Below, one piece after another: positions 1 to 6,851 of a stretch of 63,028 bases of DNA; position 1 is the stretch's first letter; every line of letters starts with the position of its first letter. The DNA comes from a virus. The translations under genes and the position numbers were made by a program. The notes under the pieces were generated by a model, which was not told the DNA's origin, did not search any database, and saw nothing but the letters and a program-made list of their open reading frames with translations. The stretch covers positions 1 through 63,028 of the IMG/VR virus record IMGVR_UViG_3300035188_000849, one strand, 5' to 3'.

Positions 1-1
1 T

Positions 2-604
2 CATAATCCAATATCACACGAAGTGAAAGCATTGGGGTTTTTCATCAACAAACCAGAACACAAAAACGGAGTTGCAAATTATTCTGTCAGTGGAAACTAC
101 AGAGGCAATGAAATTCTTACCCATCAACTGGGTATTGGAAAATCCTTGATTCCCCTACCACAGCACCATCCAACACAGGAACATTCTGTTCGACATTTGG
201 TTGACAGGGCTTTTTCAAAAAAACCAACTAAGTATCTAAAGTACTTGAAGACTATTCATACTGGTCTTACAAATACCATAGAAGCACACAGACAAAAATG
301 GAATGACTCTCATAAGGCTGCTACAGAGTCTTTTCGTTCCATGAAACAAAAGACAGTGAATTCATTGAGTAATTCTGTTCCTATCGGTAGTACAATAGAA
401 CAACACCAACTGATGGCGCATCATCACTCTGAGACTGCGGCACAGCACGAAAGAAATATAAGAGAACTAGAGTTACATCGACAAACCATAACAAGACATG
501 CAAATGCCTTGGGTAGAATCTTTGGAGTTGATGCATCAGAGCAATCATCCGGTGATTTAAATTCAAGAAAAATAGTTTCCGGGGTATGGGATGAGGTTCT
601 ATAA
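2..604 (+). CDS. Hypothetical phage protein, 5' truncated by the window edge
   Basis: The reading frame is open from the first bases, so the start lies upstream; an internal GTG at 23 is not needed as a start. About 200 residues are visible. They are rich in His, Gln and Lys and mostly helical in character, with a central stretch of long charged helices (about residues 75-165). I see no recognisable domain, signal peptide or membrane segment. The stop overlaps the next start (TAATG at 602-606), so the two are translationally coupled. Function unknown. The composition resembles the 558-aa J-domain protein at 3484, but I cannot show homology. Confidence 0.6.
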   Translation, partial: HNPISHEVKALGFFINKPEHKNGVANYSVSGNYRGNEILTHQLGIGKSLIPLPQHHPTQEHSVRHLVDRAFSKKPTKYLKYLKTIHTGLTNTIEAHRQKWNDSHKAATESFRSMKQKTVNSLSNSVPIGSTIEQHQLMAHHHSETAAQHERNIRELELHRQTITRHANALGRIFGVDASEQSSGDLNSRKIVSGVWDEVL

Positions 605-933
605 TGATTGGGTTAGTCCGAGATAGATCATATAGAATAGTAAACAAACTATTCAATCCATCTTTGGATTGGATGAAAGACCAACTAGAAAAAAATGTTT
701 GTTTGGTTTTGTTCAAGAAAAAATTAAATGGGCAATATCGTTCGATGAAATGTACAAGGGATCTATCGAAATTGCCAAGAAACAGAAAAACCATGATTAG
801 CACTATTGAAAATCCTCACGGTTATGATAATATCATTACCGTATGGGAAGTAGAGAGCAGAGAATGGAAAAGTTTTTACTATGAATCCGTTCACTCTTTT
901 ACTGTGCTTCTAGAAACTTTGGAGAAAAAATAA
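604..933 (+). CDS. Small Sm-like/SH3-barrel phage protein (WYL_2-like)
   Basis: This 109-aa protein has the layout of a phage family of small beta barrels: an 'L-F-K-K' strand, a conserved 'MKCTRDLSKLP' element near the middle, and a C-terminal 'ITVWEVESREWKSF' strand pair. That matches what I recall of WYL_2/Sm-like SH3-fold phage proteins. The biochemical role of that family is unclear; nucleic-acid binding is inferred from the fold. The start overlaps the preceding stop, and the next gene follows without a gap, so it sits in a tight early operon. Confidence 0.55.
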   Translation: MIGLVRDRSYRIVNKLFNPSLDWMKDQLEKNVCLVLFKKKLNGQYRSMKCTRDLSKLPRNRKTMISTIENPHGYDNIITVWEVESREWKSFYYESVHSFTVLLETLEKK

Positions 934-1203
934 ATGGAAAATTTAGAATATGTACAAACTCCTGTAGCCAAATTAGTTGAAGTTGGCAATCGTTGTGTTT
1001 TAATTCTTGAAGATTGGAACACAGAGGAAGCAATAGATGGCTACAGCCAAGAAGAAGTAAAGAGTTTGATTGAAATGTTACAGCAATCTCTTGATATAAT
1101 GTCTAGATACAATAGAGTGAACGATAAAATGCCACTCTTCGAAAATTGGGAGGAATCACAACCAAATGTTCAACAAGACTCCTCACCAACCAGAGTGGAT
1201 TGA
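934..1203 (+). CDS. Hypothetical protein, 89 aa
   Basis: It begins directly after the preceding stop. The protein is acidic with no cysteine cluster: an N-terminal beta-like half (about residues 8-30) followed by a helix 'EEVKSLIEMLQQSLDIM'. I do not recognise the family. Its last 38 bases overlap the next gene in another frame, an overlap style typical of compact phage operons, and the uniform amino-acid usage supports it being real. Confidence 0.5.
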   Translation: MENLEYVQTPVAKLVEVGNRCVLILEDWNTEEAIDGYSQEEVKSLIEMLQQSLDIMSRYNRVNDKMPLFENWEESQPNVQQDSSPTRVD

Positions 1204-1387
1204 TAAACTTATCGAAGCGTCTGTGGATGCCGTAAAAGGCTATGAAGATTATTTGTTAGACAAAATCAAATACAATGATTTGGCTAAAATAATGAAAAAA
1301 CTTCATAATGCAATTCCAGACGAAAATCAACAACCACAAAAAGCAAAACGTATAGACCCAAAAGATTATAAACACTACTTTGATTAA
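1166..1387 (+). CDS. Hypothetical protein, 73 aa
   Basis: This small Lys/Asp-rich, largely helical protein starts inside the end of the previous gene and ends 2 bases before the GMP reductase gene, so it is likely co-translated. No motif or membrane segment is visible. An alternative is that only the part after the overlap is meaningful, but the ATG at 1166 is the only good start in the frame. Confidence 0.5.
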   Translation: MFNKTPHQPEWIDKLIEASVDAVKGYEDYLLDKIKYNDLAKIMKKLHNAIPDENQQPQKAKRIDPKDYKHYFD

Positions 1388-1389
1388 TT

Positions 1390-2439
1390 ATGAAAATAGA
1401 AGATGAAGTGAAGTTAGATTTTTCTGATGTATTAATTCGCCCCAAAAGAAGTGAATTAGAATCAAGAAATGAAGTATCGTTATTCCGCCGTTTTACATTT
1501 AACAATACGGTGTGGGAAGGCGTTCCAATTGCAGCAGCAAACATGGCTGGAGTTGGAACATTCGATGTTGCACAGAAACTATCGGCACACAGAATACTGA
1601 CTTGCATTCACAAATTTTATTCTGCCGAGAGTTGGGTTGACAACTACTATCAACAATATGCGATCAATCCAGATGTAGATTGCCTTGTCTATAGCATGGG
1701 AATGGGTGCGAATCCATACGAAGAATTACAAAAAGCAGAAGCAGTATTGGATAAATGTTCTTTTGTAAAATTCATTTGCATTGATGTTGCCAATGGATAT
1801 ACACAGAAGTTTGCAAACTATGTCAAGACTGTGCGAAAACATTTTCCAGACAAGATCATAATTGCGGGAAATGTTGTGACTAGAGAGATGACAGAAGCAT
1901 TGATTCTCTCTGGTGCAAACATTGTGAAGGTAGGTATTGGTCCTGGATCAGTATGCACAACAAGAAAAGTAACTGGAGTTGGTTATCCTCAATTGTCTGC
2001 GATCATGGAATGTGCAGATGCAGCACATGGTTTGGGTGGGCATGTAATGGCTGATGGTGGTTGCACTTGCCCTGGCGATGTTGCAAAGGCATTTGGTGCT
2101 GGTGGAGATTTCGTTATGTTGGGTGGTATGTTTGCCGGAACAGACGAAGCCGCCCAGTACGAGGTTGGAGAAGACGGAACAGAAACTAGAGTTTTCTATG
2201 GTATGTCCTCCGATGTGGCCATGAATAAGTTTAGTGGTGGTGTTGCATCGTATCGTGCATCCGAAGGAAAGAAAGTTGTTGTTCCGGAGTCAGGTCCAAT
2301 CGATGGGGTTGTGCAACAGATACTTGGTGGTCTTCGTTCTGCTTGCACATATATTGGAGCAAAACACTTGAAAGATTTCCCAAAATGTTGTACATTTATT
2401 CGTGTCAATCGTCAACTTAATACGATTTATGGAGTTTAA
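1390..2439 (+). CDS. guaC: GMP reductase (GuaC-type)
   Basis: GMP reductase converts GMP to IMP with NADPH, releasing ammonia, and so links guanine to adenine nucleotide pools. The 349-aa length matches E. coli GuaC, and similarity runs end to end. The N-terminal 'DFSDVLIRPKRS' matches, the nucleotide/active-site loop 'GIGPGSVCTTR' carries the catalytic Cys at about residue 189, and 'MADGGCTCPGDVAKAFGAG' and 'GGLRSACTYIGA' follow the TIM-barrel order. One oddity: the usually conserved 'NMDTVG' reads 'NMAGVG' (residues 51-56). It sits in a tight early operon with small unknown genes. It is probably an auxiliary metabolic gene retuning purine pools during infection. IMP dehydrogenase is the related alternative, but there is no CBS insert and the length fits GuaC. 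Confidence 0.93.
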   Translation: MKIEDEVKLDFSDVLIRPKRSELESRNEVSLFRRFTFNNTVWEGVPIAAANMAGVGTFDVAQKLSAHRILTCIHKFYSAESWVDNYYQQYAINPDVDCLVYSMGMGANPYEELQKAEAVLDKCSFVKFICIDVANGYTQKFANYVKTVRKHFPDKIIIAGNVVTREMTEALILSGANIVKVGIGPGSVCTTRKVTGVGYPQLSAIMECADAAHGLGGHVMADGGCTCPGDVAKAFGAGGDFVMLGGMFAGTDEAAQYEVGEDGTETRVFYGMSSDVAMNKFSGGVASYRASEGKKVVVPESGPIDGVVQQILGGLRSACTYIGAKHLKDFPKCCTFIRVNRQLNTIYGV

Positions 2440-2441
2440 TT

Positions 2442-2606
2442 ATGAATAGCACAGATAGAAAAAATAAATTAAAAGTTTCTCGCCGTCGCAAGTTAAAGAA
2501 GCAAAGACTTCAACTTGAACTATTGAATGCCAGCAAAAAGACACTGGATCGTCTAGACAGACAGGGCTCGCTTCCAAAGATTGTAAAGCAAAAACTAGGT
2601 CGATGA
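2442..2606 (+). CDS. Small basic hypothetical protein, 54 aa
   Basis: ATG at 2442 follows the guaC stop by 2 bases, and the stop overlaps the next start in an ATGA arrangement (2603-2606). The product is extremely basic: its first 25 residues contain eleven Lys/Arg, including 'VSRRRKLKKQR', followed by a Leu-rich amphipathic helix. That composition suggests nucleic-acid or ribosome binding, which is inference only. No family recognised. Confidence 0.6.
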   Translation: MNSTDRKNKLKVSRRRKLKKQRLQLELLNASKKTLDRLDRQGSLPKIVKQKLGR

Positions 2607-3172
2607 ATATCTTTGTCTTAGACCAGAATCCTATTGTTGCTGCACAGCACATGTGTAACAAACATGTTGTCAAGATGATTGTTGAGTCTTGTCAACTGCT
2701 GTCAACAGCACACCATGTGTTGGATGGTAATAAGATTACCAGAGTTGCAAAAAATGGTCGCAACTATTCAACATATGAATGTGTGAATGATTTGTTTACT
2801 CCAAACATTCTTCGTTGTACTATGGTAAATCATCCTTGTACAATTTGGGTTCGATCCAGCCACATGGCATATAATTGGTTATGGTTACATGTAAGAGAAA
2901 TGTTGAATGTGTACAGCGAAAGATATGAGAAGATTCATTCCTATTATTCTTTGGTTCAATTTACTCTGATAAAGCATCCAAAAAATATTCCCCATGTTCC
3001 AATAGAACCATTTGCCCAAGCAATGCCAGATAAGTACAAAAATAACGATGCTGTAAATGCATATCGTGCCTATTACATAGGCGAAAAAAGTCGGTTTGCT
3101 AAGTGGCCTGACGGAAAAACCCCAAGTTGGTATCTTGACGGAATCAAACAACCTGCTATAATTTCAGCATGA
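2603..3172 (+). CDS. Conserved phage protein of the 'MNIFVLDxxPxxAAxxxCxKHVVKM' type
   Basis: The 189-aa protein opens with 'MNIFVLDQNPIVAAQHMC' followed by 'NKHVVKMIVESCQLL'. I recall this N-terminus from a family common in T4-like and other phages, sometimes loosely annotated near pyrimidine-dimer glycosylases. Further family-like elements are 'NHPCTIWVRSSHMAYNWLWLH' in the middle and 'FAQAMPDKYK' plus 'AYRAYY' near the C-terminus. The conserved His and Cys residues suggest an enzyme, but the activity is not established. It is coupled to the basic 54-aa gene upstream, and the promoter of the following tRNA lies inside its 3' end. Confidence 0.6.
   Translation: MNIFVLDQNPIVAAQHMCNKHVVKMIVESCQLLSTAHHVLDGNKITRVAKNGRNYSTYECVNDLFTPNILRCTMVNHPCTIWVRSSHMAYNWLWLHVREMLNVYSERYEKIHSYYSLVQFTLIKHPKNIPHVPIEPFAQAMPDKYKNNDAVNAYRAYYIGEKSRFAKWPDGKTPSWYLDGIKQPAIISA
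3135..3162 (+). promoter_or_regulatory. Sigma70-type promoter for tRNA-Leu(CAA)
   Basis: TTGACG (3135-3140), 16 bp spacer, TATAAT (3157-3162) with an extended -10 TG (3154-3155). It lies at the end of the upstream CDS and points at the tRNA that begins 15 bases after the -10. Confidence 0.8.
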
Positions 3173-3177
3173 CATAC

Positions 3178-3260
3178 GGGATTGTGGCGGAACTGGCAGA
3201 CGCAGCAGACTCAAAATCTGCCGCCCTTAAAGCGTGTGGGTTCGATTCCCACCTGTCCCA
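3178..3260 (+). tRNA. tRNA-Leu(CAA)
   Basis: 83-nt cloverleaf: acceptor GGGATTG/CTGTCCC with one T-T mismatch, anticodon stem GCAGA/TCTGC with loop CTCAAAA (anticodon CAA), a long class II variable arm, and T arm GTGGG-TTCGATT-CCCAC. Discriminator A; CCA is not encoded. It reads UUG. Confidence 0.92.
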
Positions 3261-3315
3261 CTATGGAGACTGAGATGATTTACTAATTATGGACTATACT
3301 TGTATTATATTATAA

Positions 3316-3466
3316 GGAGTCTGCTCGCCTAAAGGCAGTTGGTGTTGATTGGTTTAGAGATATCCAAGCAGCACCGAAACTAAAACTCTCGTCGTAAGGA
3401 GAATCGACGCCTCCCCTGTAAGTACTAGGTAAACGACTTCCCCAGTAGCAATACTGGGGTTTTTTT
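3316..3466 (+). ncRNA. Unidentified structured RNA upstream of the J-domain gene
   Basis: The gene-free stretch 3261-3483 folds into a multi-branched shape. GGAG (3316-3319) can pair with CTCC (3411-3414), enclosing three hairpins: CTGC/GCAG (3321-3338), a 12-bp stem 3341-3352/3364-3375 with one mismatch and one wobble, and GTCG/CGAC (3391-3408). An intrinsic terminator follows. A possible -10 (TATACT, 3295-3300) lies upstream, or it may be read through from the tRNA-Leu promoter. It contains no ORF. It could be a free-standing small RNA or a 5' leader/attenuator for the gene at 3484. It matches no family I recognise. Confidence 0.5.
3440..3466 (+). terminator. Intrinsic terminator
   Basis: CCCCAGTA (3440-3447), 4-nt loop, TACTGGGG (3452-3459), followed by seven T. 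It ends 17 bases before the next start codon, so the gene at 3484 needs its own signal or read-through. Confidence 0.9.
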
Positions 3467-3483
3467 ATTTCTAAATATATTAT

Positions 3484-5160
3484 ATGAAGAATAAACGGCT
3501 AAAATTATTAAAATCATTAATGGAGCAAACACAAACATTTGATCCTGATGCGAATCAACATTTTTCAAAACTTTCACCAGAAGATCAAACTAAGGCAAGA
3601 GAAAGATTTGAAAGATTTGCTAGAGTTGGAGCCATAAACCCAAACACCGCGACTCCATTTGGTTGGAGGAGAGCAACAGGGCCTGTTCATGATCGTGATT
3701 TTCATGGAAGAACCACGGAAGACTATAAAAAAATATATCATGCAAATCGAAGAAGCGGTGCTTCACACGAAGAAGCATTGCAACATGTTCAGGGAATGAG
3801 AAAAAAAGCACATGAAGAGGGACTTGCTGCAATAAAAACTGGTAGAGCAGAACATCTTCGTGGCGAAAGAAATGCTAGAAATTTAACAGCAGCAGATCAA
3901 ATTAAAAGAGATAGTAGGGAATCTACTGACTTATTTCATGCAGCAATGGGCGCAGCCGGTAAAGCTCATGAGTATTTTACCAATGCTACTCAATCTTGGG
4001 ACAAACTATCTCCAGAGGCTACCAAACACCTTTCTTCCATTACACGAATGGCAAGACACGTTATACACAATACGGTTATCGGTGGTTTGAGAAAGGTTTC
4101 TGGTGATTTTGTAAAACACGCACAAGATAGATTTACTTCCAATTTTTCTGGAGTTAGACCTTCAGATTTTGGTTATAGTAAACCACATGACATTGTTCCA
4201 AGTTTAATACGACCAACAAGAGTTCAGCAAATACTAAAAAATTATTCTAATCTGTCCGGTTATCATGGACCCCATAAAGAATATGTTCATGATTTGTATC
4301 AGGGGCCCGATAGAGATGGTTTTGATCCCGGTGGCACTGACAGTAAACGAATGCATGATGTAGCATCACATATTGGTGAACTTGGAGACATACATCCATT
4401 CGCAAGACACCTTCATTTGGGTGCAAGCCATAGAACATCGTCCTCTACTTCTGCAATGCACCACTTTGAAGATATTATAGGTCATCATATGACCAGTCAT
4501 AGATCTTTAGCAGGAACTAGCGATACACCACACGAAGGATTCAGTAGACAGTGGACTAGTAGTTCTCCTATAGGTGCTTATAAATTTACACCACAACACG
4601 GAGATGTTGGAAGCAGAGTTGACGCAGAAAAAAGAAAAGATGTAGATCAGACTATTAGATCTGGAATGCATGATGTTATAGGCCACATTTGGGCAATACC
4701 AAATTTGTCTAGAAGTGATAGAAGAAATTTAATGAAACATTTTGAAGTACAAATGAGGCATCATAATGTAGCAGCAATGGCAAATCCTCGTATGTACGCT
4801 GAACATCACGCAGGGAAAGCAGCACAAGAAGCCGAAGCAGCAGCCAGCCAACGAGAACAAGCCAGAGAAAGAGCCAGGCAAAGAGCAAGTGCTGGTGGCT
4901 CTGGTGAAGCACCACCACCAAGAAGAAGTAGATGGGCTCATAGAGAACAACCACATGAGATTTTGGGTATTGGTCCAAATGCTTCTCCTGCTGAAATTAA
5001 AAGAGCATTCAGAAAATTATCATTACAGCACCATCCAGATCAGGGTGGAAGTGCTGAAATGTTTAAAAAGATAAACGATGCTCATGCACATATGAGTGGC
5101 AAGTTAAATGAAATGGTAATGATGCTTGCCGAATGGATCACAAAAAGATATAAAAAATAA
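3484..5160 (+). CDS. Large phage protein with C-terminal J-domain
   Basis: The first ~480 residues of this 558-aa protein are His-, Arg- and Ala-rich with no known domain; residues ~430-480 form an Ala/Glu/Gln/Arg-rich helix that looks like a coiled coil. Residues ~487-540 are a J-domain: 'HEILGIGPNASPAEIKRAF', the diagnostic HPD at 517-519, and 'FKKINDAHAHM'. J-domains stimulate Hsp70 (DnaK) ATPase, so the protein probably brings a client or virion component to the host chaperone. The G/F and zinc regions of true DnaJ are absent. It stands alone between a terminator and a tRNA promoter. A weak late-promoter-like CTAAATA lies at 3471-3477. Confidence 0.8.
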   Translation: MKNKRLKLLKSLMEQTQTFDPDANQHFSKLSPEDQTKARERFERFARVGAINPNTATPFGWRRATGPVHDRDFHGRTTEDYKKIYHANRRSGASHEEALQHVQGMRKKAHEEGLAAIKTGRAEHLRGERNARNLTAADQIKRDSRESTDLFHAAMGAAGKAHEYFTNATQSWDKLSPEATKHLSSITRMARHVIHNTVIGGLRKVSGDFVKHAQDRFTSNFSGVRPSDFGYSKPHDIVPSLIRPTRVQQILKNYSNLSGYHGPHKEYVHDLYQGPDRDGFDPGGTDSKRMHDVASHIGELGDIHPFARHLHLGASHRTSSSTSAMHHFEDIIGHHMTSHRSLAGTSDTPHEGFSRQWTSSSPIGAYKFTPQHGDVGSRVDAEKRKDVDQTIRSGMHDVIGHIWAIPNLSRSDRRNLMKHFEVQMRHHNVAAMANPRMYAEHHAGKAAQEAEAAASQREQARERARQRASAGGSGEAPPPRRSRWAHREQPHEILGIGPNASPAEIKRAFRKLSLQHHPDQGGSAEMFKKINDAHAHMSGKLNEMVMMLAEWITKRYKK

Positions 5161-5161
5161 G

Positions 5162-5189
5162 TTGATTGGCTTGCGTTGAGCGTTATAAT
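5162..5189 (+). promoter_or_regulatory. Sigma70-type promoter for tRNA-Lys/tRNA-Glu
   Basis: TTGATT (5162-5167), 16 bp spacer, TATAAT (5184-5189), placed 15 bases before tRNA-Lys and immediately after the J-domain gene. Confidence 0.75.
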
Positions 5190-5204
5190 TGGAGTCGTTA
5201 ATGC

Positions 5205-5278
5205 GCCTCCATAGCTCAGTCCGGTAGAGCAGTTGACTTTTAATCAATTGGTCCTAGGTTCGAATCCTAGTGGGGGCA
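5205..5278 (+). tRNA. tRNA-Lys(TTT)
   Basis: Acceptor GCCTCCA/TGGGGGC, anticodon loop CTTTTAA (anticodon TTT), T arm CTAGG-TTCGAAT-CCTAG, discriminator A, no encoded CCA. Confidence 0.95.
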
Positions 5279-5291
5279 CTTACAATTGAAT

Positions 5292-5367
5292 ACGCGCTCA
5301 TAGATTAACTGGCTAAATCCCCGCCCTTTCAAGGCGGTGAGTCGGGGTTCGAGTCCCCGTGGGCGTA
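5292..5367 (+). tRNA. tRNA-Glu(TTC)
   Basis: Anticodon stem CCGCC/GGCGG with loop CTTTCAA (anticodon TTC); T arm CGGGG-TTCGAGT-CCCCG. The acceptor ACGCGCT/TGGGCGT has two mismatches (positions 5 and 7), so the tRNA may be edited, weak or slightly degenerate. The next CDS starts 2 bases downstream. Confidence 0.85.
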
Positions 5368-5369
5368 TT

Positions 5370-5540
5370 ATGAAGACATCTGAGATTCATGTTACTTTTG
5401 TCGATGATAACGAGAAAGATATTATCTTTTTTGTTTTGTGTTTCAAGGATGAAACTATCGTGAAGAAATTTGCTTTCAAGAACAGAGACAAGGCAGAAGA
5501 GACTGCACTTTCTTGGAACAATTCTGTTGACAATAACTAA
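5370..5540 (+). CDS. Hypothetical protein, 56 aa
   Basis: I chose ATG 5370 because upstream in-frame codons lie inside tRNA-Glu. The short protein looks like a compact alpha/beta unit: 'IHVTFVDDNEKDIIFFVLCF' (strands), then 'FAFKNRDKAEETALSWNN' (strand plus helix). No family recognised. No clear Shine-Dalgarno is present because the tRNA ends right before the start. It is probably carried on the tRNA transcript. Confidence 0.55.
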   Translation: MKTSEIHVTFVDDNEKDIIFFVLCFKDETIVKKFAFKNRDKAEETALSWNNSVDNN

Positions 5541-5554
5541 AAAAAGTTTATAAT
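5527..5554 (+). promoter_or_regulatory. Consensus sigma70 promoter for the HTH gene
   Basis: A perfect TTGACA (5527-5532), 16 bp, perfect TATAAT (5549-5554). The start site should fall near 5561, producing a ~75-nt leader before the HTH gene. Confidence 0.85.
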
Positions 5555-5565
5555 GTGTTTTGTAA

Positions 5566-5616
5566 AGAAGTGAGGGTTGATGAGACTTACTCCCACTTCT
5601 TGAGTGAACAAGTCTC
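5566..5616 (+). promoter_or_regulatory. Two mutually exclusive leader hairpins
   Basis: Hairpin X pairs 5566-5572 with 5594-5600 (AGAAGTG/CACTTCT) and extends by three more pairs past a bulge. Hairpin Y pairs 5582-5592 with 5602-5616 (GAGACTT/AAGTCTC plus inner ACTC/GAGT). They share bases 5590-5593, so only one can form. Y ends three bases before the likely ribosome site AAGGA (5620-5624). It may control translation of the next gene. Confidence 0.5.
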
Positions 5617-5635
5617 AAAAAGGATTCTTTTTACT

Positions 5636-5905
5636 ATGGCTAATACTCTTAGCAAGACTCGCAAGGTCATCAACTATCTTGCAAACGGTAATTCAATTAC
5701 CGCTGCCGAGGCTCGCGCCCGCTTTGGCGTTCGCAACCTCCGCGCCACGATCAGCAACATTCGTGAACTGGTCGAGCGTTTTGGAAATTGGGAGATCGAC
5801 ACTGACGTTTCTCCCACGGGCAAGACCCGTTACACCATGGTCGACACTCATCCGGGTGATCGCGCCTATGGTTTCCGTGCAGACGGTACTCGTTACCTAC
5901 TCTGA
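5636..5905 (+). CDS. Helix-turn-helix phage protein (HTH_39-like)
   Basis: ATG 5636 was chosen over an upstream in-frame start because of AAGGA at 5620 and the leader hairpins. The 89-aa product has 'SKTRKVINYLANGNSITAA' leading into 'EARARFGVRNLRATISNIR', the pattern of a winged-helix HTH family frequent in phages, so DNA binding is the likely role. It has its own consensus promoter, structured leader and terminator, making it an independent, probably early, transcription unit. Its base composition is distinctly more GC-rich than its neighbours (many GCC/CGC codons), suggesting separate origin or expression-driven codon choice. Confidence 0.7.
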   Translation: MANTLSKTRKVINYLANGNSITAAEARARFGVRNLRATISNIRELVERFGNWEIDTDVSPTGKTRYTMVDTHPGDRAYGFRADGTRYLL

Positions 5906-5952
5906 AAAACTAAGACTGCCCTCCTAATCGATCCATAGTGATTACAGTCATT

Positions 5953-5985
5953 GGGGTGCTGCTAGAGGGAGCAGCACCCTTTTTA
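5953..5985 (+). terminator. Intrinsic terminator of the HTH unit
   Basis: GGGTGCTGC (5954-5962), 8-nt loop, GCAGCACCC (5971-5979), then a T-rich tail. Confidence 0.92.
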
Positions 5986-5991
5986 TTTTGT

Positions 5992-5999
5992 CATAAATA
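5992..5999 (+). promoter_or_regulatory. T4-type late promoter (CATAAATA)
   Basis: CATAAATA lies 16 bases before the start codon at 6015, just after a terminator. It matches the TATAAATA late consensus at all but the first position. Confidence 0.65.
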
Positions 6000-6014
6000 T
6001 TTTGGAGGATTTAT

Positions 6015-6236
6015 ATGGAACCAAAGTATTTTTATGCTAAAGTAGAAATAGATGGACGTTGTGTTGATTTGCTATTGACTAACTCTGAAACTGTCAGAGC
6101 ATATAGTAGAGCAAAAGAAAATCCTTCTATGGTTAGTGATGTTCGTGGATATACAGAACTTTGCTGCGAAGTTCCTGTAGAAACTCGTAAGTGCAGCATT
6201 TGGGAAAAACTTTTAGGCAAATGTAATTGCCAATAA
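6015..6236 (+). CDS. Hypothetical protein, 73 aa, Cys-containing C-terminus
   Basis: It starts with a strong Shine-Dalgarno (TTGGAGG at 6001) behind a late promoter. The N-terminal half looks like a beta sheet ('YFYAKVEIDGRCVDLLL'). The C-terminus carries three cysteines in 'CSIWEKLLGKCNCQ'. I do not recognise a family. The next gene follows 10 bases later, so the two are probably expressed together. Confidence 0.6.
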   Translation: MEPKYFYAKVEIDGRCVDLLLTNSETVRAYSRAKENPSMVSDVRGYTELCCEVPVETRKCSIWEKLLGKCNCQ

Positions 6237-6246
6237 TGGAGATAAT

Positions 6247-6588
6247 ATGTCATCGATTAAAATGGTTCGTTTGAGTTCTGGTGAAGAAATTATTTGTAAG
6301 TGGAGAGTTGATAAAGATGCAGATTCCAAGATTCATATTTTAAAGGATGCTGCAATTCTTTTCCCAATGGGACAAGGTAAGTTGGCATTTGCAAAGTGGA
6401 TGCCTTATGTTTCAGAAGAGCAACATAAGTATGGTATAACTGTTCCTGAGAAATTTGTGATGTTTGTTGTTGATATTGATGCTGAAATGGAAAAGCAATA
6501 CCAATCAATGATTAGTGGTCTTGTTGTTCCAAGCAATGGATCAGTAAGTGGTGGACCACTCGGAGCAGGATTGAAACTTACGACTTGA
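6247..6588 (+). CDS. Sm-like (LSM) small phage protein
   Basis: This 113-aa protein opens 'IKMVRLSSGEEIICKW', an Sm1-like beta motif ('G-E-x-I' turn), continues with 'ILKDAAILFPMGQGKLAFAKWMPY', and ends in a flexible Gly/Ser tail. That layout is common in small Sm/Hfq-like proteins of T4-like phages. RNA binding is the family's expected role, but no substrate is known here. The tRNA-cluster promoter lies inside its last codons (6585-6612). Confidence 0.6.
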   Translation: MSSIKMVRLSSGEEIICKWRVDKDADSKIHILKDAAILFPMGQGKLAFAKWMPYVSEEQHKYGITVPEKFVMFVVDIDAEMEKQYQSMISGLVVPSNGSVSGGPLGAGLKLTT

Positions 6589-6612
6589 CAGGAATCGAAC
6601 AACAGATATAAT
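6585..6612 (+). promoter_or_regulatory. Consensus sigma70 promoter for the four-tRNA cluster
   Basis: Perfect TTGACA (6585-6590), 16 bp, perfect TATAAT (6607-6612), ten bases before tRNA-Arg. The -35 overlaps the stop of the preceding gene. Confidence 0.85.
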
Positions 6613-6622
6613 TTTGTTGTCG

Positions 6623-6696
6623 GTTCCCGTAGCTCAGTTGGATAGAGCATTCGCCTTCTAAGCGAATGGTCAGTGGTTCGAATCCACTCGGGAACG
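6623..6696 (+). tRNA. tRNA-Arg(TCT)
   Basis: Acceptor GTTCCCG/CGGGAAC, anticodon stem TTCGC/GCGAA with loop CTTCTAA (TCT), T arm AGTGG-TTCGAAT-CCACT, discriminator G. Reads AGA. Confidence 0.95.
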
Positions 6697-6697
6697 T

Positions 6698-6770
6698 TCC
6701 TCTGTAGCTCAGTAGGTAGAGCGGGAAGCTGTTAACTTCCATGTCACTGGTTCGATTCCAGTCGGAGGAG
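6698..6770 (+). tRNA. tRNA-Asn(GTT)
   Basis: Acceptor TCCTCTG/CGGAGGA, anticodon stem GGAAG/CTTCC with loop CTGTTAA (GTT), T arm ACTGG-TTCGATT-CCAGT, discriminator G. One base separates it from tRNA-Arg. Confidence 0.95.
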
Positions 6771-6777
6771 TTTGAGC

Positions 6778-6849
6778 GCCACTTTAGCTCAACGGTAGAG
6801 CCTTGCTTTTGTAAAGCAGAGGTTGCGGGTTCGAATCCCACAGGTGGCT
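6778..6849 (+). tRNA. tRNA-Thr(TGT)
   Basis: Acceptor GCCACTT/AGGTGGC, anticodon stem TTGCT/AGCAG with loop TTTGTAA (TGT), T arm GCGGG-TTCGAAT-CCCAC with one mismatch, discriminator T. Confidence 0.92.
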
Positions 6850-6851
6850 TG

